Assembly: GCF_002160985.1 (NCBI RefSeq)
Contig: NZ_NFLQ01000003.1
Coordinates: 62,001-126,000 of the forward strand
DNA: 64,000 nucleotides
Source: Lachnoclostridium sp. An118
GTDB taxonomy: Bacteria > Bacillota > Clostridia > Lachnospirales > Lachnospiraceae
Direction of reading: 5' to 3'
Positions 1-9,101 of the stretch are shown piece after piece. The translations under genes were made by a program, and so were the position numbers. Under the pieces are notes generated by a model. The model saw only the letters and a program-made list of their open reading frames with translations, did not search any database and was not told the origin of the DNA. Position 1 is the stretch's first letter; each line of letters starts with the position of its first letter.

Positions 1-75
1 CCTCATTGCGGCTATGCGGTTGGTCAGCTCCACCGTCCTGGACGGCTCCACTTCCTGTATCCTCTTAGAAATCAT
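1..75 (-). CDS. Class I aminotransferase, N-terminal fragment (cut by window edge)
   Basis: Only the first 25 codons are inside the window. They read MISKRIQEVEPSRTVELT and onward, which matches the usual start of PLP-dependent aspartate-aminotransferase-family enzymes (S-K-R-I-x-x-x-x-P-S-x-T). The ATG is preceded by AGAGGA at a good distance and by a near-consensus promoter. Such enzymes move amino groups between an amino acid and a 2-oxo acid in the cytoplasm. The substrate cannot be told from this fragment. The start is well supported; the family is likely rather than certain. Confidence 0.6.
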   Translation of the reverse strand, partial: MISKRIQEVEPSRTVELTNRIAAMR

Positions 76-105
76 AGGTCATTCCTCTCACTTATCATAT
101 GACTT

Positions 106-134
106 ATTATACAACCGCTTTAGCGCTTTATCAA
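106..134 (-). promoter_or_regulatory. Sigma-A promoter for the aminotransferase
   Basis: On the minus strand TTGATA and TATAAT are separated by exactly 17 bases, about 30 bases upstream of the aminotransferase ATG. The spacer contains an AGCGCT palindrome. Confidence 0.7.
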
Positions 135-160
135 GTTAAATTTATAAAATCATCCTGCTT

Positions 161-697
161 TTAAAGTATCTTGAAGGCTCCCACAACGGGCAGCTCTCTC
201 CTCACTCCCCGGCAGGCGTCTACAATGCCCACGATCATGAGGATAAAGAAGACAAGGCTCAGGATACCGCCCACCAGCTCAAGGGGCCAGACAGAGGAGA
301 AAAACGCAAAGCCCAGGAATCCCCCTCCGGACAGGATATCTGCCAGGAGACTCCCGATCCATATCACAAGTCCCTGATCAATGTGGTGTCTCAGATATTC
401 TGAGCTTTTGTTTCCCGCAAGAAGAGGCACGAGGACAAGGATCCCTATGTAGGACAAAACCGCCATCACCTTGTTCGCTCTCACGTCCTCCGGATGAAAA
501 TATCCCTCCCTTTGCTGGCCATACGGCCCCTGCTGGCCGTACTGGCTCTGCTGGCCGCCGTGATCGTAGTACTGCTGGTCCTGGCCCTGCCCCTGCTGGC
601 CGTACTGGCCCTGGCCCAGAGGGATCTCAGCCCCGCAGCAGGGACAGAAGCGTATCCCGTCGTCCACCTTTGCTCCGCACTTCACACAATATGCCAT
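161..697 (-). CDS. Zinc-ribbon, Gln/Gly/Tyr-rich membrane protein (DUF4870-like)
   Basis: The 178-residue protein starts with a zinc ribbon (CVKCG, then CPCCG, residues 4-22). A low-complexity stretch rich in Gln, Gly and Tyr follows, with repeated YGQQG units (about 28-65). Three hydrophobic segments resemble DUF4870 membrane proteins (about 77-165). The function of this architecture is unknown; the tail may sit in the membrane with the ribbon in the cytoplasm. AGGAGG lies 7 bases before the ATG, and the gene begins 1 base after the 88-residue gene, so it probably belongs to the secG-rnr-smpB transcript. The repeat-like part may mediate self-association, but this is inference. Confidence 0.7.
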   Translation of the reverse strand: MAYCVKCGAKVDDGIRFCPCCGAEIPLGQGQYGQQGQGQDQQYYDHGGQQSQYGQQGPYGQQREGYFHPEDVRANKVMAVLSYIGILVLVPLLAGNKSSEYLRHHIDQGLVIWIGSLLADILSGGGFLGFAFFSSVWPLELVGGILSLVFFILMIVGIVDACRGVRRELPVVGAFKIL

Positions 698-698
698 C

Positions 699-965
699 TT
701 ATCTTCCTCCTATGTGCACTGGATTTTTCTCGTCCTCCAGGCCCAGTATCTCTGCAAGGACTTCTATGATGATCTCATTTGTGCAGGACTTGATGTACCC
801 CATCATGTGAAGGGATATCTCGTCCTGCCTCTGCTCTGCCGTCAACTCTGCCTTCGCGTTCGTCTCCTGGATGAGCGAAATGAGCTGAGGCGTCAGCTCC
901 TCGTAGGTCTCAATGGTCGTCTGGGAGACCAGTTTTCTAAGCTCTTCTTTACTCACAGGTACCAT
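699..965 (-). CDS. Hypothetical 88-residue protein
   Basis: A short acidic, helical protein with no family I recognise, containing a central Q-rich helix and a hydrophobic C-terminal half (IIIEVLAEILGLE). It has a strong AGGAGG site and lies 13 bases after smpB and 1 base before the zinc-ribbon membrane protein, so all three are probably co-transcribed. No signal peptide or membrane segment is visible. The tight spacing supports a real gene. Confidence 0.6.
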   Translation of the reverse strand: MVPVSKEELRKLVSQTTIETYEELTPQLISLIQETNAKAELTAEQRQDEISLHMMGYIKSCTNEIIIEVLAEILGLEDEKNPVHIGGR

Positions 966-978
966 ACCAGTTCCTCCT

Positions 979-1452
979 CTATCCGAAGTTTCTCACCTTA
1001 AATTCCCGCTCCGCCTCTCTCTTCTGGTCCTTTTTGGCGATGTCCTGCCGCTTGTCGTAGAGCTTCTTGCCCCTTGCGAGGCCAATCTCCACCTTCACCA
1101 GGCTGCCTTTAAAATAAACCTTGAGAGGCACGATCGCAATACCCTTCTCCTTCATCTTGCCGGTCATCTTGTTGATCTCCGACTTGTGGAGAAGGAGCTT
1201 GCGCACCCGCAGGGGGTCCTTGTTGAAAATGTTCCCCTTCTCATAGGGGCTGATGTGCATGCCGTAAATCCAGACCTCCCCGTTCTCAATGCGGATAAAC
1301 GACTCCTTGATGCTGCATTTTCCCATGCGCAGGGACTTGACCTCGGTCCCCGCCAGGGAGATGCCGGCCTCGTAGGTGTCCAGTATAAAATAGTCGTGAT
1401 ACGCCTTTTTATTATTGGCGATCAGCTTCCCGTCCGTCTTGTTTTTCGCCAT
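979..1452 (-). CDS. smpB: SsrA-binding protein SmpB
   Basis: SmpB binds tmRNA and delivers it to stalled ribosomes, so that the nascent chain is tagged for proteolysis and the ribosome is freed. The 157-residue length and the motifs KKAYHDYFI near the start, [20 protein letters not shown] and RKLLLHK are typical of the family, and the tail is basic as expected. The start codon lies inside the end of rnr (41-base overlap), so translation of the two genes is probably coupled. Neighbouring smpB and rnr genes are common in Firmicutes; RNase R degrades the defective mRNA that tmRNA releases. Confidence 0.95.
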   Translation of the reverse strand: MAKNKTDGKLIANNKKAYHDYFILDTYEAGISLAGTEVKSLRMGKCSIKESFIRIENGEVWIYGMHISPYEKGNIFNKDPLRVRKLLLHKSEINKMTGKMKEKGIAIVPLKVYFKGSLVKVEIGLARGKKLYDKRQDIAKKDQKREAEREFKVRNFG

Positions 1453-3622
1453 CCTCCGGCTCTCCTTCCTTCACGATCTCAAAATCTATGGTCCTCTGCA
1501 GCCGGTCCGCCCCGATCACCCGCACCCGGAGCTTCTGGCCAAGCTTGTAGGCCCGGCCCGTGTGGCTGCCGATCATCTCGTATCTGTCCTCATAGTACTC
1601 ATAGTGGTCATCCCTCATGGCTGTCACGTGGACCAGGCCCTCCACGGTGTTGGGGAGCTCCACGTACATGCCCCATTTGGTGATGCTGGAGACCACTCCC
1701 TCAAACTCCTGGCCGATATGCCGCGCCATGTACTCCGCCTTCTTCAGCTTCACGGTCTCCCGCTCCGCCTCCTCCGCCCGGCGCTCTGTCTGGCTGGCCT
1801 GCTTTGCCACCTCAGGCAGTATCCTTTCATAATGCTCCGCCTTCTTCTCATTCAGACGCCGGCGCAGGTCGTCCTTGATGATCCGGTGGATCTGCAGGTC
1901 CGGGTAGCGCCGGATGGGTGAGGTAAAGTGGGTGTAATACCTGGCGGCCAGCCCGAAGTGGCCTGTGTTCTCCGGCGTGTACTTTGCCTGCTTCATGGAC
2001 CGCAGAGCCAGCCGGCTGATGAGGGCCTCCTGGGGCGTGCCCTCTATTTTCACCATGAGCTTCTGTATCTCCATGGGCTGCACCTTCTCACCTACGTGCA
2101 TGGAGTAGCCGAAGTTGTTGATAAAGGTGGCCAGCGTCCTCATCTTCTCCTCGTCCGGAGCCTCGTGGGTCCTGTAGAGGAAGGGCACCTCCCGCCAGAA
2201 ATACTCCTCCGCCACGGTCTCGTTTGCCAGCAGCATAAAATCCTCGATCAGCCGTGTGGCCGCATTTCTCTCGTAGGGCCTTATCTCCACCGGCTTCCCC
2301 CTCTCATCAAGGATGATCTTGGCCTCGGGAAAATCAAAGTCAATGGACCCTCTCCTGTGTCTCCTCTCCCTGAGTATACCGGAGAGCTGCTCCATCCGGG
2401 TGAGCATGGGTACCACGTCCCCGTATTTTTTCATCTCCTCCGGGTCCTCCCCCTTGAGTATCCTGCTGACTCCTGTGTAGCTCATGCGATGGTCCACACG
2501 GATCACCGTCTCGGCAATCTCGTGGTCCGTCACATCGCCGTTCTCATCTATGGTCATGATGCAGCTTAAGGCCAGCCTGTCCTCCCCCGCATTCAGGGAG
2601 CATATCCCGTTGGACAGCCGGTGGGGCAGCATGGGGATCACCCGGTCTGCCAGATACACGCTTGTCCCTCTCTTTAAGGCCTCCCGGTCCAGGGCGCTCC
2701 CCTCCTGCACGTAGTTGGCCACATCCGCGATGTGGACGCCCAGCACGTACCGGTCCCCCTCCTTTGTGAGGGAGACCGCGTCGTCCAGATCCTTGGCGTC
2801 CTCCCCGTCTATGGTGACCATCTGCCAGTCTCTTATATCCTTCCGGCCCGCCATGTCCGCCTCGCTGATGTGGTCCGGCACGCGGCCCGCCTGGTTCAGC
2901 ACCTTCTCCGGGAACTCACAGGGCAGGTCGCTCCCCTTCACGATGGACATGATATCCACCCCGGGGTCATTCACATGTCCCAGTATCTCCAAGACCCGGC
3001 CCTCCGGCTTTCTACCGGAACCGCCGTAGGAGGTCAGCTCCACCACTACCTTGTGGCCGTCCACAGCTCCCCCGTCTTTTCCCTCCGGGATAAATACATC
3101 CTCCAGAAAGCGCCGGCTGTCAGGAACGACAAAGCCGTAGCTCCTCTTCTTTGACTTCTCATAGAGTCCCACCAGGGTGGCAGTGCCCCTCTCCAGGATC
3201 CTGACCACGCGCCCCTCCTGGCGGTGCCTGTGGCTGTCGCCTCTGCGCCCGTCCCGCCTGTGGCTGCCGTCCCGGGTCAGGGCCACCTCCACCGTGTCTC
3301 CGTGAAACGCGCCGCCGGTGTCGTCCTCCCCGATGAAGATATCCTCCTCCCGGCCTTCCACAGCCACAAATCCAAATCCCCTGGGATTGGCCTGGTACAC
3401 GCCGGTGAGGGTCTGGGACTCGCCTTTACAGTATTTTCCTTTCTTGCTGACGTAAATCTTTCCCTCGTCCACAAGACTGTCCAGCACTTCCTTCAGCTCG
3501 GTCCTCTGCTCCTTTGATACCTGCAGGAGAGCCGCCATCTCCTTCAGCTTCATGGGTATATAGAAATCATCGCAGATAAATTCATAGATGAGTTTCTTTC
3601 TCTTCTCAAATGTCCCGTCCAT
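1412..3622 (-). CDS. rnr: Ribonuclease R
   Basis: RNase R is a processive 3'-5' exoribonuclease that degrades structured RNA and works in trans-translation quality control. The 736-residue protein has an N-terminal helix-turn-helix/cold-shock region (about 1-220), the RNB catalytic domain with the metal-binding signature [11 protein letters not shown] (about residues 258-268), and a C-terminal S1 domain (about 635-715, [17 protein letters not shown]). The C-terminal tail is short and charged. It lies downstream of secG, with an intrinsic terminator between them, and overlaps smpB by 41 bases. The product call is firm. Confidence 0.95.
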   Translation of the reverse strand: MDGTFEKRKKLIYEFICDDFYIPMKLKEMAALLQVSKEQRTELKEVLDSLVDEGKIYVSKKGKYCKGESQTLTGVYQANPRGFGFVAVEGREEDIFIGEDDTGGAFHGDTVEVALTRDGSHRRDGRRGDSHRHRQEGRVVRILERGTATLVGLYEKSKKRSYGFVVPDSRRFLEDVFIPEGKDGGAVDGHKVVVELTSYGGSGRKPEGRVLEILGHVNDPGVDIMSIVKGSDLPCEFPEKVLNQAGRVPDHISEADMAGRKDIRDWQMVTIDGEDAKDLDDAVSLTKEGDRYVLGVHIADVANYVQEGSALDREALKRGTSVYLADRVIPMLPHRLSNGICSLNAGEDRLALSCIMTIDENGDVTDHEIAETVIRVDHRMSYTGVSRILKGEDPEEMKKYGDVVPMLTRMEQLSGILRERRHRRGSIDFDFPEAKIILDERGKPVEIRPYERNAATRLIEDFMLLANETVAEEYFWREVPFLYRTHEAPDEEKMRTLATFINNFGYSMHVGEKVQPMEIQKLMVKIEGTPQEALISRLALRSMKQAKYTPENTGHFGLAARYYTHFTSPIRRYPDLQIHRIIKDDLRRRLNEKKAEHYERILPEVAKQASQTERRAEEAERETVKLKKAEYMARHIGQEFEGVVSSITKWGMYVELPNTVEGLVHVTAMRDDHYEYYEDRYEMIGSHTGRAYKLGQKLRVRVIGADRLQRTIDFEIVKEGEPEDGEKQDGREADRQ

Positions 3623-3707
3623 CCTATCACTTCCCTTCTTCTGTAAGTGTGCCCTCGCGGAGGGCTTTTATCCCGCCGGACAGTCCAAAAAGGACTTGCC
3701 CGCAGAA

Positions 3708-3747
3708 CAAAAAAGAACACTCCCGTCTATACAAACAAGAGTGTTCC
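3708..3747 (-). terminator. Intrinsic terminator between secG and rnr
   Basis: On the minus strand a perfect GAACACTC/GAGTGTTC stem is followed by TTTTTTG. It lies 26 bases after the secG stop and about 85 bases before rnr, so it probably reduces rather than blocks read-through into rnr-smpB. Confidence 0.75.
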
Positions 3748-3772
3748 GCTTTTGTATCTTTTCTCTGCTGTT

Positions 3773-4015
3773 TTACGCAAATACCTGCAAATTCAGGACT
3801 GCTGCCAGGACAATAAAGAGAATGGCAAGGAACTTGGTAGATTTCACAAGCGCTCCCTCCATGGAACGTCCTTTATTCTGGCCCCAGTATGTGTCGGCCA
3901 TGCCTCCGATCGTTCCCAGTCCTGCCTGCTTGCCCTCCTGCATCAGAATGATGATGGTGAGCGCAATACAGTCTATAGCAAATATGATCATTAAAACCAC
4001 TTTCAATATTTCCAC
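3773..4015 (-). CDS. secG: Protein translocase subunit SecG
   Basis: SecG is a small membrane partner of SecYE that assists SecA-driven export. The 80-residue protein has two membrane helices (about 4-24 and 58-78) around a Gly/Gln-rich loop (QEGKQAGLGTIGG), the usual family layout. I chose the GTG start because AGGAGG lies 8 bases upstream; reading further upstream adds an unlikely basic extension. A promoter is visible just before it. In Firmicutes secG commonly precedes rnr and smpB, as here. Confidence 0.92.
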   Translation of the reverse strand: MEILKVVLMIIFAIDCIALTIIILMQEGKQAGLGTIGGMADTYWGQNKGRSMEGALVKSTKFLAILFIVLAAVLNLQVFA

Positions 4016-4047
4016 CGTTAACACCTCCTGCGGATAAACCACATTTA

Positions 4048-4076
4048 TTCTAGCACAAGGCGGTCCGTATGGCAAG
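4048..4076 (-). promoter_or_regulatory. Sigma-A promoter for secG
   Basis: On the minus strand TTGCCA and TAGAAT are 17 bases apart, ending about 33 bases before the secG GTG. It sits immediately after the lysR stop codon. Confidence 0.65.
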
Positions 4077-4083
4077 ATTTTTT

Positions 4084-4974
4084 TTACATCTGCTCCCTCT
4101 CCATCTCGTCCAGCAGCTCCATGTACTGGCCGCCAAAGAGGCTGTTCTTTCTCCATATGAAAGTGAAGTCGTGATATCTGGGAAAATCCTCCAGGTAAAC
4201 CGGGACAAGCGAGCCCTCCTCCAGCTCCCGCAGCACTGCAGCCTCGTAGAGGAAGGCGATGCCGCCTCCTCCCTCCGCCATCCTCTTGATGGCGCCCATG
4301 CTGCTGATCTCCACCACATTGGAGAAATCATTGATACCCCAGCCCTTCTCCGACAGGGCTCTCTCCAGCACCTCCCTTGTGCCGGAGCCCGGCTCCCGGG
4401 TGATGAGGGTGCCCGTGAATATCTCCTGGAAGCTTCGGGGCGCCTCACGTTCCTCCAGAAACCCGGGGGCGCACACTCCCAGGTACCTCTCCCGCCTGAA
4501 GAGCCGGAAATCATAGTCCCTCTTCTCAAAGAAGCCCTCCACCAGGGCAAAATCTATCTCCCCTCTGTCCAGCCTTCCCAGGAGCTCCTCTGTGTTGGCG
4601 ATGTACAGCCGTATCCTGGTGCCCGGATGCCTGCGGATATAGGAGGCCAGGTACTTCCCAATGACATACTCCCCGATGGTCATGGTGACTCCGAATGTAA
4701 GCTGCCTCCTCCCTGTCTTTCCCTCGTCAAACATCCGCCGCAGGGCCATGTCGTCGTGTTTCATAGTGGTGACAGCCCCCAGGAGGAGGCGCCCCTCCGG
4801 GGTGAGGCTGAGCTTTTTCCCGTGAAAGGAGAAGAGCTGCACCCCGTATTCTTTTTCAATAAAGTGGATATGCTGCGTGACAGCGGGCTGCGTGATATGC
4901 AGCTCCCGGGCCGCCTTTGTGTAGTTCATATGCCTGCACACTGCCAGAAAGGTATCCATCCTGAAATCAAGCAC
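4084..4974 (-). CDS. LysR-family transcriptional regulator
   Basis: A 296-residue regulator with the N-terminal LysR winged HTH (about 3-60; AARELHITQPAVTQHIHFIE) and a C-terminal periplasmic-binding-like effector domain (about 88-290). I start at the GTG that has GGAAGGAGG six to seven bases upstream; an ATG five codons later is possible. It is divergent from the YeiH exporter gene, with an A+T-rich spacer holding an inverted repeat. LysR-yeiH pairs are common, so it probably controls that exporter in response to a small sulfur-containing or anionic ligand. The ligand is inference. Confidence 0.85.
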   Translation of the reverse strand: MLDFRMDTFLAVCRHMNYTKAARELHITQPAVTQHIHFIEKEYGVQLFSFHGKKLSLTPEGRLLLGAVTTMKHDDMALRRMFDEGKTGRRQLTFGVTMTIGEYVIGKYLASYIRRHPGTRIRLYIANTEELLGRLDRGEIDFALVEGFFEKRDYDFRLFRRERYLGVCAPGFLEEREAPRSFQEIFTGTLITREPGSGTREVLERALSEKGWGINDFSNVVEISSMGAIKRMAEGGGGIAFLYEAAVLRELEEGSLVPVYLEDFPRYHDFTFIWRKNSLFGGQYMELLDEMEREQM

Positions 4975-5069
4975 AAAAATCCCTCCTTCCCCATTCACCG
5001 TCTCCGGGCCGCCCCGCCTCCCTCCGCTCTGTGCCAGCGGCGGCAATCCAGCGGCGGCAACACTGTTCG

Positions 5070-5099
5070 ATAAATTAGTATTATTGTATCATAATTTAT
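5070..5099. promoter_or_regulatory. Candidate LysR operator between lysR and yeiH
   Basis: ATAAATTA and TAATTTAT form an 8-base inverted repeat spaced by 14 bases in the A+T-rich divergent spacer. This resembles the dyad recognised by LysR regulators. Promoters for both genes are likely here, but I cannot single one out. Confidence 0.45.
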
Positions 5100-5178
5100 T
5101 ATAATTTTACATTATTATTTTGGCGTGCTACATTTATGGGCGGATAAAGGAAAACAACAAACAGAAAAGAGGTTTATC

Positions 5179-6213
5179 ATGGAATTTTTCAGCAAGAACA
5201 TAAAAGGGCTTTTGCTCTGTCTCGTCATCGCGGTCCCCGCCTGGTTCGCGGGACTTGCATTTCCCGTCATCGGAGGTCCGGTCATCGCCATCATCCTGGG
5301 CATGATCGTCACCCTCTTCATCAAGGACAGCTCCTCCTTCCAGGCCGGCATCAGCTACTGCTCCAAAAAGGTCCTCCAGTACGCGGTCATCCTTCTCGGC
5401 TTCGGCCTGAACCTGTCCGTGATCCTGGAGACCGGGCGCCAGTCCCTCCCCATCATCCTGTGCACCATCGCCACATCCCTTGTCATCGCATTTGCCCTCA
5501 GCAAAGTCCTGCATATCCCGGGGAATATCTCCACTCTCGTGGGGGTGGGCTCCTCCATCTGCGGGGGATCGGCCATCGCGGCCACCGCCCCGGTCATTGA
5601 CGCGGACGACGAGGAGGTGGCCCAGGCCATCTCGGTGATCTTTTTCTTCAACGTGCTGGCAGCTGTCCTCTTCCCACACTTCGGAAATCTTCTGGGCTTT
5701 TCCCAGACAAGCGGGGAGGCCTTCGGCATCTTTGCCGGCACGGCCATCAACGACACCTCCTCGGTGACGGCGGCGGCCTCCACCTGGGATGCGATGTTCG
5801 GCCTCGGCTCCGCAACCCTGGACAAGGCTGTCACGGTAAAGCTGACCCGGACCCTGGCCATCATCCCCATCACCCTGGTGCTGGCATTTTACCGGGCAAA
5901 AAAGGAAAAATCTTCCGCAGGCAGCTCTGTCAGCCTGAAGAAGATCTTCCCCTTCTTTATCATTTATTTTGTCATCGCATCCATCATCACCACAGTGGCC
6001 ACAGGCCTTCTCGGCGTGCCGGCGGACTTCTTCTCACCTCTCAAGGAGCTGAGCAGGTTCTTCATTGTCCTGGCCATGGCTGCCATCGGCCTTGGCACCA
6101 ACATCGTCAAGCTGGTGAAGACCGGCGGAAAGCCCATCATCCTGGGCCTTTGCTGCTGGGCCGGCATCACCGCCGTCAGCCTCGCGCTGCAGCACGTGCT
6201 GGGCATCTGGTAG
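5179..6213 (+). CDS. YeiH-family putative exporter (UPF0324)
   Basis: A 344-residue polytopic membrane protein with about ten helices. It carries the conserved family segments [34 protein letters not shown] and [15 protein letters not shown]. The family (Cons_hypoth698/YeiH) is annotated as putative sulfate exporters, though evidence for the substrate is limited. The ATG follows AAGAGGTTTATC. It is divergent from a LysR gene, the usual partner. Its stop codon is 1 base from the convergent enolase stop, with no terminator between them. Confidence 0.9.
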   Translation: MEFFSKNIKGLLLCLVIAVPAWFAGLAFPVIGGPVIAIILGMIVTLFIKDSSSFQAGISYCSKKVLQYAVILLGFGLNLSVILETGRQSLPIILCTIATSLVIAFALSKVLHIPGNISTLVGVGSSICGGSAIAATAPVIDADDEEVAQAISVIFFFNVLAAVLFPHFGNLLGFSQTSGEAFGIFAGTAINDTSSVTAAASTWDAMFGLGSATLDKAVTVKLTRTLAIIPITLVLAFYRAKKEKSSAGSSVSLKKIFPFFIIYFVIASIITTVATGLLGVPADFFSPLKELSRFFIVLAMAAIGLGTNIVKLVKTGGKPIILGLCCWAGITAVSLALQHVLGIW

Positions 6214-6214
6214 G

Positions 6215-7507
6215 TCAGACGCCGTACCTGGCGGCTTCCCCCAGTTTCTCCTCAATGCGCAGGAGCTGGTTGTACTTGGCGGTCCGCTCCGCCCTGCAGG
6301 GCGCGCCTGTCTTGATCTGTCCCGCGTTGAAAGCGACAGCGATGTCCGCGATGACAGAGTCCTCCGTCTCCCCGGAGCGGTGGGATATGATGGTCCTGTA
6401 GCCTGCATTTCGGGCTGTCTCTATGGCGTCAAAGGCTTCTGTGAGGGTGCCTATCTGATTGACCTTGATGAGGATGGCGTTGGCCACGTCTCGGTCGATC
6501 CCCTTGCGGAGCCTTTTTGTATTGGTCACAAAGAGGTCGTCCCCCACAAGCTGCATGTCTCTTTGAAGCCGGGCGGTGAGCAGCTCCCAGCCGTCCCAGT
6601 CCTCCTCGTCCAGGGGGTCCTCGATGGACACCACCGGGTAGTCGCCGGCCAGCTCTTCATAGTAGTCGATGAGCTCCTCCACAGAGCGGGCCACTCTGTA
6701 TCCGTGCATCCGGCTCTCCCCCTCGAACACGTACTTTTTCAGCCTTTTGTCATACAGCTCCGAGGCGGCCACGTCCAGGGCGATGCGCACATCCTCTCCC
6801 GGCATATACCCGGCCGACTGGATGGCCTCCTGGATAAAGCCCAGGGCCTCCCCGGCGTCCTTCATGTTGGGGGCAAAGCCGCCCTCGTCCCCCACCGCCG
6901 TGCTGTAGCCGTGCTTTTTCAAAAGTCCTTTCAGGTGCTGGTACACCTCCGCGCACATCCGCAGCCCCTCCTTAAAGCAGCAGGCGCCGCAGGGCATGAC
7001 CATGAACTCCTGGATATCGATGGTGTTGTCCGCATGCCGCCCCCCGTTCATGATGTTCATCATGGGGACCGGCAGGGTCCTGGCGTGCACACCTCCCAGG
7101 TAGGCGTAGAGGGGAAGCTGCAGCGCCTCCGAGGCGGCTCTGGCGACTGCCATGGAGACGCCCAGGATGGCGTTGGCCCCCAGGCTCCTCTTGTTTTCCG
7201 TGCCGTCCAGTCTGGTGAGCAGCCGGTCGATCTCCATCTGCTCCAGCACGTTTTTCCCCACAAGCTCCGGCGCGATCCGGGCATTCACATTGTCCACAGC
7301 CCGCTCCACGCCCCGTCCCCCGTAGCGCTCCTCCCCGTCCCTCAGCTCCACCGCCTCGTATTTTCCGGTAGATGCCCCCGAGGGGACGCTGGCTCTTCCC
7401 ACATATTTCCCACCGGCAAGAACCTCCACCTCTATCGTAGGATTTCCTCTGGAGTCAAGGATTTCTCTTGCGTATACGTCTGTGATCGGTAAATACTGAT
7501 ACAACAT
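6215..7507 (-). CDS. eno: Enolase
   Basis: Enolase converts 2-phosphoglycerate to phosphoenolpyruvate in glycolysis, using magnesium. The 430-residue length is standard. Visible landmarks are [16 protein letters not shown] at the start, [15 protein letters not shown], the metal ligands in [14 protein letters not shown], the catalytic Lys in [11 protein letters not shown], and SHRSGETED near the end. I chose the ATG of MLYQYLPI because AGGAGG lies 6 bases upstream. Two segments differ from common enolases ([12 protein letters not shown] and the extra [11 protein letters not shown] region) but no catalytic motif is lost. Confidence 0.95.
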   Translation of the reverse strand: MLYQYLPITDVYAREILDSRGNPTIEVEVLAGGKYVGRASVPSGASTGKYEAVELRDGEERYGGRGVERAVDNVNARIAPELVGKNVLEQMEIDRLLTRLDGTENKRSLGANAILGVSMAVARAASEALQLPLYAYLGGVHARTLPVPMMNIMNGGRHADNTIDIQEFMVMPCGACCFKEGLRMCAEVYQHLKGLLKKHGYSTAVGDEGGFAPNMKDAGEALGFIQEAIQSAGYMPGEDVRIALDVAASELYDKRLKKYVFEGESRMHGYRVARSVEELIDYYEELAGDYPVVSIEDPLDEEDWDGWELLTARLQRDMQLVGDDLFVTNTKRLRKGIDRDVANAILIKVNQIGTLTEAFDAIETARNAGYRTIISHRSGETEDSVIADIAVAFNAGQIKTGAPCRAERTAKYNQLLRIEEKLGEAARYGV

Positions 7508-7580
7508 CCTGCTCCTCCTTTTTGTCTTCATCTTAAAATACTTTCAGCCGGAACTTAGTATATCCGTTTTCACAGACGAA

Positions 7581-7609
7581 GATGCGCTGCATCACTCATG
7601 CAGCGCATC
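7581..7609 (-). terminator. Strong hairpin between glmM and eno
   Basis: A perfect 12-base stem, GATGCGCTGCAT/ATGCAGCGCATC with a 5-base loop. The T-run is better on the plus strand (TTTTC) than on the minus strand (TTCGTC), yet both flanking genes are on the minus strand. It is probably the end of the glmM transcript. Confidence 0.6.
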
Positions 7610-7637
7610 TTTTCTCATCATACTGTTTATGATATTT

Positions 7638-8987
7638 TTATGCCTCCACAGCCAGGTTCTCCGCGTGCATCACGTCCACGACCTGGTCCACGTACTTCTC
7701 GCAGAGCTCGTCTGTCTCCGCCTCCACCATGACGCGGATCACCGGCTCTGTCCCGCTCTCCCGCACGAGGATACGGCCGTTGTCGCCGAGAGCCTCCGTC
7801 ACTTCCTCCACAGCCTTCACGACCGCCGGGTTCTCGCGGGCTGTCTTCTTGTCCGTCACCCGCACGTTCTTCAGGAGCTGGGGATAGATACGGACCTCCT
7901 CCGTCAGCCTGGCAAGGCTCATCTTCTTCTCAAGCATCACTTCCATGACCATCAGGGAGGTCAGGATGCCGTCGCCTGTGGTGGCATGCTTGCTGAAGAT
8001 GATGTGCCCGGACTGCTCGCCGCCCAGGGAGAAGTTGTTCTTCACCATATTTTCGTATACGTATTTGTCTCCCACAGCCGTCTTCTCATACTTCAGTCCC
8101 GCCTTGTCGCAGGCCTTGTAAAGACCCAGATTGGACATAATGGTGGTGACAATAGTATCCCCGTTGAGCCGGCCGTTTTCTTTCATGTATTTTCCGCAGA
8201 TGTAGAGGATCAGATCCCCGTTCACCTCGTTGCCGTTCTCATCCACAGCAATGCAGCGGTCCGCGTCCCCGTCAAAGGCAAAGGCCACGTCCAGGCCGTT
8301 ATCCTTCACATACTGCTTCAGCACGTCGATATGGGTGGAGCCACAGTTCAGGTTGATGTTGAGACCGTTGGGCTCATTGTTGATGACGTAGGTCTTCGCC
8401 CCCAGGGCGTCATACACGCTCTTGGCGATCATGAACGCACTTCCGTTGGAACAGTCAAGCCCCACTTTCATCCCCTCAAAGGACCTGGTGGCAAGCGAGA
8501 TGAGATAGCCCACATAGCGGTTCCTTCCGGCCACATAGTCTGTCGTGCGGCCGATCTGGTCCCTTTTGGCCAGGGGCAGTTCTCCTGTCTCCCCATCAAT
8601 ATATGCTTCAATCTTCTCTTCCACCTCAGCCTCCAGCTTGTGGCCTTTGCCGTTGATCACCTTGATCCCGTTGTCATAGAAGGGATTGTGGCTGGCGGAA
8701 ATCATGATGCCGCAGTCAAAATTCTCGGTCCTTGTCACATAGGACACGCTGGGAGTGGTGGTCACGTGGAGAAGGAAGGCGTCCGCGCCTGAGGCTGTCA
8801 GTCCGGCTGCCAGCGCGTACTCAAACATATAGCTGCTGCGCCTCGTGTCTTTTCCGATGACCACCCGGGCTCTGTGCTCCTGTCCGTAGTACCATCCGAG
8901 AAAGCGCCCCACCTTGAAGGCGTGCTCCACGGTCAGGACCTCATTTGCTTCTCCCCGGAAGCCATCTGTTCCAAAATATTTTCCCAT
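7638..8987 (-). CDS. glmM: Phosphoglucosamine mutase
   Basis: GlmM turns glucosamine-6-phosphate into glucosamine-1-phosphate for peptidoglycan precursors. The 449-residue protein starts MGKYFGTDGFRG, has the active-site phosphoserine motif ISASHNP (Ser about 99), the magnesium loop DGDADR (about 239-244) and the substrate-binding RESGTEP near the C-terminus. The start has AAGGAG upstream. A promoter and a leader hairpin lie between it and the purine gene. Confidence 0.95.
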   Translation of the reverse strand: MGKYFGTDGFRGEANEVLTVEHAFKVGRFLGWYYGQEHRARVVIGKDTRRSSYMFEYALAAGLTASGADAFLLHVTTTPSVSYVTRTENFDCGIMISASHNPFYDNGIKVINGKGHKLEAEVEEKIEAYIDGETGELPLAKRDQIGRTTDYVAGRNRYVGYLISLATRSFEGMKVGLDCSNGSAFMIAKSVYDALGAKTYVINNEPNGLNINLNCGSTHIDVLKQYVKDNGLDVAFAFDGDADRCIAVDENGNEVNGDLILYICGKYMKENGRLNGDTIVTTIMSNLGLYKACDKAGLKYEKTAVGDKYVYENMVKNNFSLGGEQSGHIIFSKHATTGDGILTSLMVMEVMLEKKMSLARLTEEVRIYPQLLKNVRVTDKKTARENPAVVKAVEEVTEALGDNGRILVRESGTEPVIRVMVEAETDELCEKYVDQVVDVMHAENLAVEA

Positions 8988-9019
8988 TTGAATGATCTCC
9001 TTATCGCAGATATGATTTT

Positions 9020-9052
9020 GGCCGATTGTCCGTTTTTTTTGCACAATCGGCC
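9020..9052 (-). promoter_or_regulatory. Hairpin in the glmM 5' leader
   Basis: GGCCGATTGT/ACAATCGGCC is a perfect 10-base stem between the promoter and the glmM ribosome site. There is no T-run after it on the minus strand, so it is not a normal terminator for that direction. It may stabilise the mRNA or regulate it. Confidence 0.5.
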
Positions 9053-9064
9053 ACATCCTTGTAT

Positions 9065-9093
9065 ATTATACTGCGTTTTCCCTAAACATACAA
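9065..9093 (-). promoter_or_regulatory. Sigma-A promoter for glmM
   Basis: On the minus strand TTGTAT and TATAAT are 17 bases apart, just after the end of the AICAR transformylase gene. The transcript would start ahead of the leader hairpin. Confidence 0.65.
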
Positions 9094-9101
9094 CTACTTT
9101 T

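Noticed and set aside
494-769. Plus-strand frame opposite the zinc-ribbon membrane protein
   Set aside because: Its Leu/Ala-rich reading is the antisense of the Gln/Gly repeat region.
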